From NCBI GenBank assembly GCA_904846265.1, contig CAJHAA010000015.1, forward strand, positions 1 to 64,000: DNA of 64,000 nt, written 5' to 3'. The DNA comes from Psychrobacter immobilis. GTDB taxonomy: Bacteria; Pseudomonadota; Gammaproteobacteria; Pseudomonadales; Moraxellaceae. The notes beneath the pieces were generated by a model. That model did not search any database. It worked only from the letters and a program-made list of their open reading frames with translations, and had not been told where the DNA came from. This document shows positions 1 through 6,865 of this stretch, in pieces. Each line of letters begins with the position of its first letter. The first letter of the stretch is position 1. Position numbers and translations under genes: made by a program.

Positions 1-1
1 T

Positions 2-343
2 TATAAGAGTATTTATTATTTTATTATTTTTTATCAAAAATTAATAAGTCCACTATTACCTGCTCGTTGCCGCTATTACCCTACGTGCTCGAATTATGGT
101 AAACAAGCTTTGGCATGGCATGGTGTCCGAGCAGGCAGTTGGTTATTATTAAAACGTATCGGCAGTTGTCATCCTTTGGGTGGACACGGCATTGATTTTG
201 TGCCGCTACCGTTATCTTCTTATCATTATCAATATGTACCTTTTAGCGAACTAGCTACTAGTGTCAAAGTTCAAGGTTTATATGTTTTTAGAGATAATAA
301 AAGCTATGTGTCTCGCTTAAACCATATGATGAAAATAACGTAA
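2..343 (+). CDS. yidD: Membrane protein insertion efficiency factor YidD, 5' end cut by window
   Basis: The frame is open from base 2, so the start lies before the window. Codons before the first internal start-like codon (TTG at 110) already encode the family core: LISPLL, then [11 protein letters not shown] with its cysteines, followed by [12 protein letters not shown] with the third cysteine. YidD is a small membrane-associated protein that assists YidC-dependent membrane insertion. It normally sits between rnpA and yidC, and yidC follows here after 211 bp, matching the standard rpmH-rnpA-yidD-yidC order. The tail after [11 protein letters not shown] is longer than in minimal YidD proteins and is not recognisable. 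Identification is firm; the N-terminus is missing. Confidence 0.9.
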   Translation, partial: YKSIYYFIIFYQKLISPLLPARCRYYPTCSNYGKQALAWHGVRAGSWLLLKRIGSCHPLGGHGIDFVPLPLSSYHYQYVPFSELATSVKVQGLYVFRDNKSYVSRLNHMMKIT

Positions 344-364
344 CGTTCATCATAGACTGCGAAG

Positions 365-402
365 TTGTGGATATCTATTTAGTTACCCACAAGTTATCCA
401 CA
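365..402. promoter_or_regulatory. DnaA-box cluster upstream of yidC
   Basis: Three DnaA-box-like 9-mers lie within 38 bp: TTGTGGATA (365-373, reverse orientation), TTACCCACA (383-391) and the consensus TTATCCACA (394-402). The yidD-yidC gap is close to oriC in many gammaproteobacteria. The cluster could be part of the origin region, a DnaA-titrating site or DnaA control of yidC. No AT-rich 13-mer array was clearly seen, so I do not call it an origin. Confidence 0.5.
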
Positions 403-554
403 CTCTTGGTATCATTTAAGGCAGATTTTTAGTAAAATGATGCACATTTTATGTAAATGACTGGCAATACTGTTGTCACATACGATGATAATTGTACGGT
501 CATGACACATGCCCTAATTTTTCATTCCCTAATTTTTTAATCTAGGAAAGGTTT

Positions 555-2252
555 ATGCAAAAGATATTTCGGGTGATGATCATCATTGCGATGTTAATCA
601 CCGCTTATCTGCTGATTTTGGCATGGCGAGATGATTATGCCGATGCGCCAGCTGTAGATGCGGTGTCAGAAACCACTGCTTCAGTAGGTGCTGACATCCC
701 TTCGACAACTGGTGCCGCAGGTGATATTCCGGTACAGACATTGCCTGTTGATAACAATACAGTCGCTAATGATGCTGTGACGGCAACGCCTGCTAAAGAC
801 ACGGGATTAATCACGGTCACTACCGATCGCTATGATATAAAGATCAATCCAGAAGGCGGCGATATTGTTTATGCTGCTCTTAAGCAGTATGACGCAACGC
901 TCGATAGCGATAAGCCTTTCGTATTGCTAGAGAATAATAGTAATCGCGTGTATGTGGCTCAGTCTGGTCTTATTGGTCCTAACGGTATTGATACTGCAGA
1001 AGGTCGTGCCAAATACAGCCATACTGCTAATAATTACGTCATGGAAGCAGGGCAACAGACGCTGTCAGTACCGCTTACTTATAAAAAAGATGGCTTGACC
1101 GTTACTAAGACATTTACCTTTACTGAAAATAAATATCCGATTGATATTAGCTATCAAATACAAAATGCTTCTACACAACCGTGGCAAGGTCAGCTATTTG
1201 CCCAGTTGAAACGTGATGACAGTAAAGATCCAGGTATGTCTGATAAAGGTGCGCTTAGTATGGCGACTTATTTAGGCGGTGCTTGGGGTACTCCTGATGA
1301 TCCATACAATAAGCTCAAATTTAAAGACTTTAATGATGGTGAGCTAGCTGTTAGTAGCGATAAAGGTTGGGTTGGTGTTGTGCAGCATTATTTTGTATCA
1401 GCATGGATACCTGAAAACTTTACCGCTACTTTCTTTAGCCGTGAAACAGGCGATGATTACTTCATCGGTTTCAACAGTCAACCTGTCAATGTCGCGCCAA
1501 ATAAACAAGTGACATTAGATGCCACGTTATACGCTGGTCCTAAAGTACAATCTGAGCTAAAAGATGTGGCAGTAGGCCTTAATAAAACGGTTGATTATGG
1601 GTTGTTATGGCCAATATCGAAAATTTTATTTGCCATCTTGGACGGTATTCATAAAGTCATAGGTAACTGGGGTTGGTCAATCATTGTATTGACGATTTTA
1701 GTCAAAATTGCTCTGATGTGGTTCTCGAATAAGAGTTACTATTCAATGGCGAAGATGCGTGCGATTGCACCAAGATTAGCCGCACTTAAAGAAGAGCATG
1801 GCGACGATCGAATGAAGATGTCGCAAGAAATGATGGCTATTTATAAAGAAGAAAAAGTCAATCCAATGGCAGGTTGTTTGCCTATTTTGATGCAAATGCC
1901 TATCTTCTTAGCGCTATATTGGGTATTGGTTGAAAGTGTTGAGCTGCGTCATGCGCCTTGGATTTTATGGATTCAGGATTTATCGGCGATGGATCCTTGG
2001 TTTATTTTACCATTGCTGATGGGTGCCTCGATGTTTGTACAGCAGCAGCTAAACCCGCAGCCAGCTGATCCGATGCAAGCGAAAGTGATGAAGTTCTTAC
2101 CAATCATTTTTACTGCTTTCATGCTGTTTTTCCCAGCGGGTCTCGTACTATACTGGACAGTCAACAACTTGTTTAGTATGACTCAGCAATATATTGTCAA
2201 TAAAAAAGTCGAAGAAGAGCAAAAGCGTCGTACTGTTAAAGTATTGGACTAA
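555..2252 (+). CDS. yidC: Membrane protein insertase YidC
   Basis: YidC inserts and folds inner-membrane proteins, alone or with SecYEG. The 565-aa protein has a first transmembrane segment at about residues 7-23, a low-complexity Ala/Thr-rich linker (about 30-90), the large periplasmic P1 domain to about 340, and the conserved insertase core from about 350 (GLLWPISKILF, then KMRAIAPRLAALKEEHGDD, NPMAGCLPILMQMPIFLALY, DPWFILPLLMG, FFPAGLVLYWTVNN). Length is normal for gram-negative YidC. The start has a good ribosome site (GGAAAGG, 544-550). It follows yidD and precedes mnmE. A hairpin terminator lies just after it. Confidence 0.97.
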   Translation: MQKIFRVMIIIAMLITAYLLILAWRDDYADAPAVDAVSETTASVGADIPSTTGAAGDIPVQTLPVDNNTVANDAVTATPAKDTGLITVTTDRYDIKINPEGGDIVYAALKQYDATLDSDKPFVLLENNSNRVYVAQSGLIGPNGIDTAEGRAKYSHTANNYVMEAGQQTLSVPLTYKKDGLTVTKTFTFTENKYPIDISYQIQNASTQPWQGQLFAQLKRDDSKDPGMSDKGALSMATYLGGAWGTPDDPYNKLKFKDFNDGELAVSSDKGWVGVVQHYFVSAWIPENFTATFFSRETGDDYFIGFNSQPVNVAPNKQVTLDATLYAGPKVQSELKDVAVGLNKTVDYGLLWPISKILFAILDGIHKVIGNWGWSIIVLTILVKIALMWFSNKSYYSMAKMRAIAPRLAALKEEHGDDRMKMSQEMMAIYKEEKVNPMAGCLPILMQMPIFLALYWVLVESVELRHAPWILWIQDLSAMDPWFILPLLMGASMFVQQQLNPQPADPMQAKVMKFLPIIFTAFMLFFPAGLVLYWTVNNLFSMTQQYIVNKKVEEEQKRRTVKVLD

Positions 2253-2274
2253 GTAGCTCATCAATTGATAAAAG

Positions 2275-2300
2275 ACCATCGCTACGGCGGTGGTTTTTTT
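2275..2300 (+). terminator. Rho-independent terminator after yidC
   Basis: The stem ACCATCGC/GCGGTGGT (one mismatch, TAC loop) is followed by a run of seven T, 22 bp after the yidC stop. Confidence 0.8.
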
Positions 2301-2429
2301 ATGTGTGACATTTCTATTATCGCTCACTGATCTGAAATAAAATAAGCGCAAAGCATGGCTATTTAAAGTTTGCTTTGTCAGTCTGTGTCCAGCCGTCTAT
2401 AATGGAGTTTTTAGCTATTGAGAGTAATT

Positions 2430-3890
2430 GTGGATTCCCTAGAGATGGCGTCAAACGTACCTAAAGCATCTGAACCACCTAAAGCATCTGGCTTGGCCAC
2501 AATTGCGGCTATTGCCACACCGCTTGGAAGAGGTGGCGTTGGTGTTATACGTCTGTCGGGTGCGCGTGCTTATGACATTGCCTGTACACTAACGGGTAAG
2601 TCTGCTTTTACGCCACGTATGGCCAGTTTTTGTCGTTTTTATCAGGCTGATGGTACAGTAATTGATGAAGGGTTAGTGCTGTACTTTAAAGGCCCGCATT
2701 CGTTCACAGGGGAAGATGTGATTGAGCTGCAAGGGCATGGCGGCATGATTCTACAAAACCAACTGCTAGCAAGGGTATTTGAGCTGGGCGCAAAACAAGC
2801 GGGTGCTGGGGAATTCTCTTATCGTGCTTTTGATAATGATAAATTGGATTTGGTACAAGCAGAGGCTATCGCTGATGCCATTGATGCGACCAGTGCTGCC
2901 GCTGCGAGTAGTGCCATTCGCTCGCTAAGTGGTGAGTTTTCAAAGAAGATTAATCAGCTATTAGAGCAGCTTATTCATCTTCGCTTGCATGTTGAAGCGG
3001 CGATTGATTTCCCTGACGAAGAAGACGTGGATTTTTTATCAGACGGCGTCATACAAAGTAAACTGGAGCAAACGCAAGACAAGATACAGCAAGTATTGGC
3101 GACCGCCAAGCAGGGTCAGCTCCTACGTGATGGTATTCATGTGGTCTTAGCAGGTAGACCAAATGCGGGTAAATCAAGCTTGCTGAATCGTCTGGCAGGG
3201 CAAGAGCGCGCTATCGTTACTGACGTTGCAGGTACGACTCGTGATACGCTGCAAGAGACCGTGGTGCTCAACGGTTTGACACTTCATCTTACCGATACGG
3301 CGGGTCTGCGTGACACAGAAGACACGGTAGAGCGTATTGGAATTGAACGTGCGCGTACAGCCATTACCCAAGCTGATATGCTGCTGATGGTCTACGATGT
3401 GACTCGTGATCTTGAAGAAGAAAGTACGCCGCTACAGCTTGCAGAACAATTATTTGGTGAGTTACCAGAGGCCAAACGCTTATTGATTATTGCTAATAAG
3501 AGTGATTTGTTAAGTGACTTACTAGATGATAGTAGCAGTCAAATACCCTCTGTCTCGCAAATCGCAATAAAAGAACGTGGTTATGAACAAATTAATGTTT
3601 CATGTGAAACAGGTGCTGGTATCGATAATCTGGTCGAAGCCTTATGTGCTAAGGTCGGTTTTCATCCGCCAGAAAACAGCCTAATTGCTCGCACACGTCA
3701 TATAGATGCACTTAGACGCACAGCCGACTCTTTAGCAGAGGCGCACGAGCAGTTAACGGTGTTTCAAGCAGGTGAATTAGTCGCCGAAAGCTTACGTCAG
3801 GCTCAGAACAGTTTGGGTGAGATTACGGGAGCGTTTAGTGCGGATGACTTGTTGGGCAAAATCTTTGGTAGTTTCTGTATTGGAAAATAA
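2430..3890 (+). CDS. mnmE: tRNA modification GTPase MnmE (TrmE)
   Basis: MnmE acts with MnmG to install 5-carboxymethylaminomethyl groups on wobble U34 of several tRNAs. The sequence shows the N-terminal folate-binding domain ([21 protein letters not shown]), the central helical domain, an embedded Ras-like G domain with P-loop GRPNAGKSS, switch/G3 DTAGLRDT, G4 NKSD, and the C-terminal CIGK containing the family's essential cysteine. I favour GTG at 2430 because GAGAG lies 5 nt upstream. ATG at 2445 is possible but its purine run abuts the start; TTG at 2418 is less likely. Length (~486 aa) slightly exceeds the usual ~455 because of a short N-terminal extension. Confidence 0.96.
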   Translation: MDSLEMASNVPKASEPPKASGLATIAAIATPLGRGGVGVIRLSGARAYDIACTLTGKSAFTPRMASFCRFYQADGTVIDEGLVLYFKGPHSFTGEDVIELQGHGGMILQNQLLARVFELGAKQAGAGEFSYRAFDNDKLDLVQAEAIADAIDATSAAAASSAIRSLSGEFSKKINQLLEQLIHLRLHVEAAIDFPDEEDVDFLSDGVIQSKLEQTQDKIQQVLATAKQGQLLRDGIHVVLAGRPNAGKSSLLNRLAGQERAIVTDVAGTTRDTLQETVVLNGLTLHLTDTAGLRDTEDTVERIGIERARTAITQADMLLMVYDVTRDLEEESTPLQLAEQLFGELPEAKRLLIIANKSDLLSDLLDDSSSQIPSVSQIAIKERGYEQINVSCETGAGIDNLVEALCAKVGFHPPENSLIARTRHIDALRRTADSLAEAHEQLTVFQAGELVAESLRQAQNSLGEITGAFSADDLLGKIFGSFCIGK

Positions 3891-3956
3891 CCAGCCGATT
3901 TTTTTGAATTGCTTGATACAACTCGTCAATTCTCAGAAAATTTGGTCTTATAAGTA

Positions 3957-4046
3957 GTGACTTGTGACTTGTGACTTGTGACTTGTGACTTGTGACTTGT
4001 GACTTGTGACTTGTGACTTGTGACTTGTGACTTGTGACTTGTGACT
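3957..4046. repeat. Heptanucleotide tandem repeat (GTGACTT) x 12.9
   Basis: Twelve perfect, uninterrupted GTGACTT units run from 3957 to 4040, followed by a partial GTGACT. The array fills most of the 187-bp mnmE-nrdR gap and ends 31 bp before the nrdR ATG. Perfect short arrays are prone to slipped-strand copy change. It lies in the likely promoter or leader of nrdR, so copy number could change promoter spacing or leader structure. Confidence 0.97.
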
Positions 4047-4077
4047 CTTGCGCTTAATATTAAAATAAGGAAACGCT

Positions 4078-4536
4078 ATGCACTGCCCATATTGTAACGC
4101 GTCAGAAACTAAAGTTATTGATTCGCGTCTGGCAGCAGAAGGTGCGCAAGTCCGTCGTCGCCGCTCATGCAATAGCTGCCAAGAGCGTTTCACTACTTTT
4201 GAGATGGTAGAAGTAGTGATGCCAAGAATCATCAAGTCAAGCGGTAAAATTGAGCCTTATGATAACGAAAAACTGCGCCGCTCTATTTTATTACCATTGC
4301 AAAAGCGCCCTATCACCATTGATGAACAAGAAGCGATGATCAGTCGTATTGAGAAGCGTGTCAGACAGATGGGTGAGCGCGAAATCAGTAGCAAGGTGTT
4401 GGGTGAGATCATCATGAGTGAGCTTAAAACGTTAGATGATGTTGCTTATGTGCGCTTTGCTAGTGTTTACCGCGACTTTCAAGATATTGATGCTTTTCAT
4501 CAAGAGATTGCAAATATTCGTCCAAATGATAAGTAA
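4078..4536 (+). CDS. nrdR: Transcriptional repressor NrdR
   Basis: NrdR is a zinc-ribbon/ATP-cone repressor of ribonucleotide reductase genes that senses ATP/dATP. The 152-aa protein has the rubredoxin-like zinc ribbon at the N-terminus (C3-P-Y-C6 and C31-N-S-C34, followed by ERFTTFE) and an ATP-cone domain from about 49 to 139 ([36 protein letters not shown]). Length is typical. The start follows AAGG (4067-4070). It precedes ribD, the common nrdR-ribD order. The 7-bp repeat directly upstream is unusual and could affect expression. No NrdR box was seen in this window. Confidence 0.96.
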   Translation: MHCPYCNASETKVIDSRLAAEGAQVRRRRSCNSCQERFTTFEMVEVVMPRIIKSSGKIEPYDNEKLRRSILLPLQKRPITIDEQEAMISRIEKRVRQMGEREISSKVLGEIIMSELKTLDDVAYVRFASVYRDFQDIDAFHQEIANIRPNDK

Positions 4537-4616
4537 ATTGATGAATACAATCGAATCTTACCTATTTACTCTTTAGTTCAATTTTTTTTCTTAGATAGAA
4601 TTTTCTGTAATCATTA

Positions 4617-5687
4617 ATGAAGTCTACTTTTATGCCAGTCTCAAACCATACTCAGAATGCGCAAGACCGCTACTTTATGATGCTTGCGATCGAACAAGCC
4701 AAACAGGGTTTATATACCACCAGACCTAATCCAGCGGTAGGCTGTGTCATCGTGCAAGCAGAAGCGATCGTCGGTCAAGGGTTTCATCCGAAAGCTGGTC
4801 AGCCTCATGCAGAAGTATTTGCGCTAAAAGAAGCGGGTGCGAGGGCTTTAGGTGCAACTGCCTATGTGACTTTAGAGCCTTGTAGTCATACGGGGCGTAC
4901 GCCACCTTGTGCTTTGGGTCTTATTAGTGCTGGTGTGAAACGTGTCGTAATCGCAGGGCTCGATCCCAATCCGCAAGTGGCAGGACGCGGTGTAAAACTG
5001 TTAGAGCAGGCTGGGATTCAAGTGACAGTCGGTATATTAACCGAGCAAGCAGAAGCTTTAAATCGTGGATTTTTAAAGGCAATGCGCACCCAGATGCCTT
5101 ATGTACGACTTAAAATTGCCACTAGCCTTGACGGTCGTACCGCGATGGCATCTGGCGAGTCAAAATGGATTACCTCAGCGGCTGCCCGCGAAGATGTGCA
5201 GAAGCTACGTGCACAAAGTGGCGCGATTATTACCGGTAGTGAGACGGTTATCGCGGATAATCCACAGCTTAATGTACGTTCCAACCAATTAGCTGTGCCA
5301 CCTGAACAAGTTCCTGCTCCTAAGGTTGTCGTACTCGATAGGCGGCAGCGCTTAGAACACAGCTTACAGTCTGACTATCAATTATGCCGTCGACCGGATA
5401 CGATTTATTGGCGCGAAGATAACTTGACTGAATTACTAAAAAAATTAGTCCGTGATCATCAGTGTTATGACGTGTTGGTAGAGGCAGGGGCTAGTGTTGC
5501 TGGTAGTTTCTTAAGCCAACAATTGGTAGATGAGTTGATTGTTTATCAGGCGCCTTGTTTGTTGGGCGCGCAAGCCAGACCGATGGTTGATTTTAACCCA
5601 TTGTCTCTAGCTCAGCAGTTGCGTTTTAATATTTATAGCCATGAAACATTAAGTCCTGACCTTAAACTAACTTTATTACCGCTATAA
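4617..5687 (+). CDS. ribD: Riboflavin biosynthesis protein RibD (deaminase/reductase)
   Basis: RibD performs the second and third steps of riboflavin synthesis: deamination of the pyrimidinone from GTP, then reduction of the ribose chain. The N-terminal deaminase domain shows the zinc ligands H64-A-E66 and PC(S)H...TPPC with C89 and C98. The C-terminal reductase domain begins near residue 160 (PYVRLKIATSLDGRTA, then SGESKWITS) and carries the typical D-NP-L-VR stretch. The 356-aa length is normal. No strong ribosome site precedes ATG 4617; an in-frame ATG at 4632 is an alternative. It lies 80 bp after nrdR; ribE follows after 420 bp. Confidence 0.95.
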   Translation: MKSTFMPVSNHTQNAQDRYFMMLAIEQAKQGLYTTRPNPAVGCVIVQAEAIVGQGFHPKAGQPHAEVFALKEAGARALGATAYVTLEPCSHTGRTPPCALGLISAGVKRVVIAGLDPNPQVAGRGVKLLEQAGIQVTVGILTEQAEALNRGFLKAMRTQMPYVRLKIATSLDGRTAMASGESKWITSAAAREDVQKLRAQSGAIITGSETVIADNPQLNVRSNQLAVPPEQVPAPKVVVLDRRQRLEHSLQSDYQLCRRPDTIYWREDNLTELLKKLVRDHQCYDVLVEAGASVAGSFLSQQLVDELIVYQAPCLLGAQARPMVDFNPLSLAQQLRFNIYSHETLSPDLKLTLLPL

Positions 5688-6107
5688 CTGGTTATTTATA
5701 AACAGATTATCCACAGTTTGTGCTAAATAATTGCTCAATTTGGATAAACAGCCAGTGTTGTGCAAGGTTCCACATGAAACTGTGCATAACTTTGTTTCAC
5801 ATGAAACAGAAAACTAGGTCTTTTATAAAAAAATTGATATTAATTCAATATAATCAGTAACTTAGGTTTTATTACTAAGCTTTATTGATGTTAGTCAATA
5901 TCTTGTTTTCTGTGGATAACTTAACGGAAATGCGTGTTTTAATACATTATGAGTTGATTTATCAGTACTTATCCACAATCTATCCCATCATAGGCTCAAT
6001 TAAGCCCAAGTTGCCATAAAAAACTGGCTTAGACAAATGCTGCCACAATCTTAATAGATCAAGATATGTTGTCTATAAAGACAATATCATAATGAAATGA
6101 GGTCGAT
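5688..6107. promoter_or_regulatory. ribD-ribE gap with three DnaA boxes
   Basis: This 420-bp gap has no credible gene. It holds three consensus DnaA boxes: TTATCCACA at 5707-5715 and 5969-5977, and its complement TGTGGATAA at 5911-5919. A near-consensus ParB site lies at 5793-5808 and a weaker one at 5766-5781. An AT-rich stretch (about 5818-5890) sits between boxes. The combination is typical of origin-proximal DNA and could bind or titrate DnaA. No FMN riboswitch core was recognised upstream of ribE. Confidence 0.6.
5793..5808. promoter_or_regulatory. parS-like ParB binding site
   Basis: TGTTTCACATGAAACA matches the parS palindrome TGTTTCACGTGAAACA at 15 of 16 positions. A weaker relative (GGTTCCACATGAAACT, 12/16) lies 27 bp upstream at 5766-5781. 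Confidence 0.75.
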
Positions 6108-6782
6108 ATGTTTACTGGAATTATAGAGAGTGTTGGAAAGGTTAAGTCCATGCAGCCTACGGGCGGTGATATACGTTTGACGATAGAGTCTGATGGTTTG
6201 GATTTTAGTGATGTGAAGCTAGGAGATTCTATTGCCTCCAATGGTATCTGCTTAACCGTCGTAGACCTAGGGAGTAATCATTACTCGGTCGATGTCTCAC
6301 GTGAAACTATCGCTCGTACCGCATTAGAAACTTTAAAAGCTGGTCACACAGTGAATTTAGAGAAAGCGATGCTACCAACCACGCGTTTTGGTGGTCATAT
6401 CGTCGCGGGTCACGTTGATGGCGTCGGCGTGGTCAGTAAGCTGCAACAAGATGCGCGCTCTATCTATATCGAGATTGAGATACCACAAGAGCTGGCGCAC
6501 TATACAGCGACCAAAGGCTCCATCACGGTTGATGGTATTAGTCTGACGACCAACATTGTACGAGACAATATTGTCTCTTTAAATATCATTCCACATACCG
6601 CACAAGTGACCAATATCGCTAAGCATTGGCTGGTTGGAAATAAAGTCAATATCGAAGTAGATATCGTCGCGCGCTATCTAGAACGTTTGTTAAATAAGTC
6701 GCAAACCAGTGGTATGAATACGCCAAGTCCGCAAAGCCAAATTACAGAAGCATTTTTAGCAGATAATGGTTTTATGAAATAG
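6108..6782 (+). CDS. ribE: Riboflavin synthase, alpha subunit
   Basis: The enzyme dismutates two 6,7-dimethyl-8-ribityllumazine molecules to riboflavin. The protein starts with MFTGIIE, the family signature, and contains the two lumazine-binding repeats: the first ends at GHTVNLEKAM and the second begins at FGGHIVAGHVDGVG (about residue 97). The final ~25 residues after RLL are a nonconserved tail. Length (224 aa) is typical. Known as ribE or ribC depending on nomenclature. A parS-like site (6293-6308) overlaps the coding sequence, and a small tandem repeat begins exactly at its stop codon. Confidence 0.95.
   Translation: MFTGIIESVGKVKSMQPTGGDIRLTIESDGLDFSDVKLGDSIASNGICLTVVDLGSNHYSVDVSRETIARTALETLKAGHTVNLEKAMLPTTRFGGHIVAGHVDGVGVVSKLQQDARSIYIEIEIPQELAHYTATKGSITVDGISLTTNIVRDNIVSLNIIPHTAQVTNIAKHWLVGNKVNIEVDIVARYLERLLNKSQTSGMNTPSPQSQITEAFLADNGFMK
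6293..6308. promoter_or_regulatory. parS-like site inside ribE
   Basis: TGTCTCACGTGAAACT matches the parS consensus at 14 of 16 positions with an intact CACGTGAAAC core. It is intragenic, so it could be partly fortuitous, but it is 0.5 kb from the 15/16 site. Confidence 0.5.
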
Positions 6783-6827
6783 CTGATTTATGAAGTAGCT
6801 GATTTATGAAGTAGCTGATTTATGAAT
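6780..6827. repeat. 16-bp direct tandem repeat, three copies
   Basis: TAGCTGATTTATGAAG occurs at 6780-6795 and 6796-6811, with a third nearly identical copy at 6812-6827. The first copy contains the ribE stop codon (TAG, 6780-6782). It looks like local slippage duplication of the gene end. Confidence 0.85.
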
Positions 6828-6865
6828 TAATTGGTTTAAACCTAAAAAGTAGGTTTTACAGATTG

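Noticed and set aside
344-554. Calling the yidD-yidC gap the replication origin
   Set aside because: Three DnaA boxes are suggestive, but no clear duplex-unwinding array was seen and dnaA is not in the window.
3948-4235. Minus-strand open frame with 7-residue HKSQVTS periodicity
   Set aside because: It is only the translated 7-bp repeat running antisense into nrdR; no ribosome site or homologous content.
5688-6107. FMN riboswitch upstream of ribE
   Set aside because: None of the conserved FMN-aptamer segments was visible; the gap is explained by DnaA/ParB sites.
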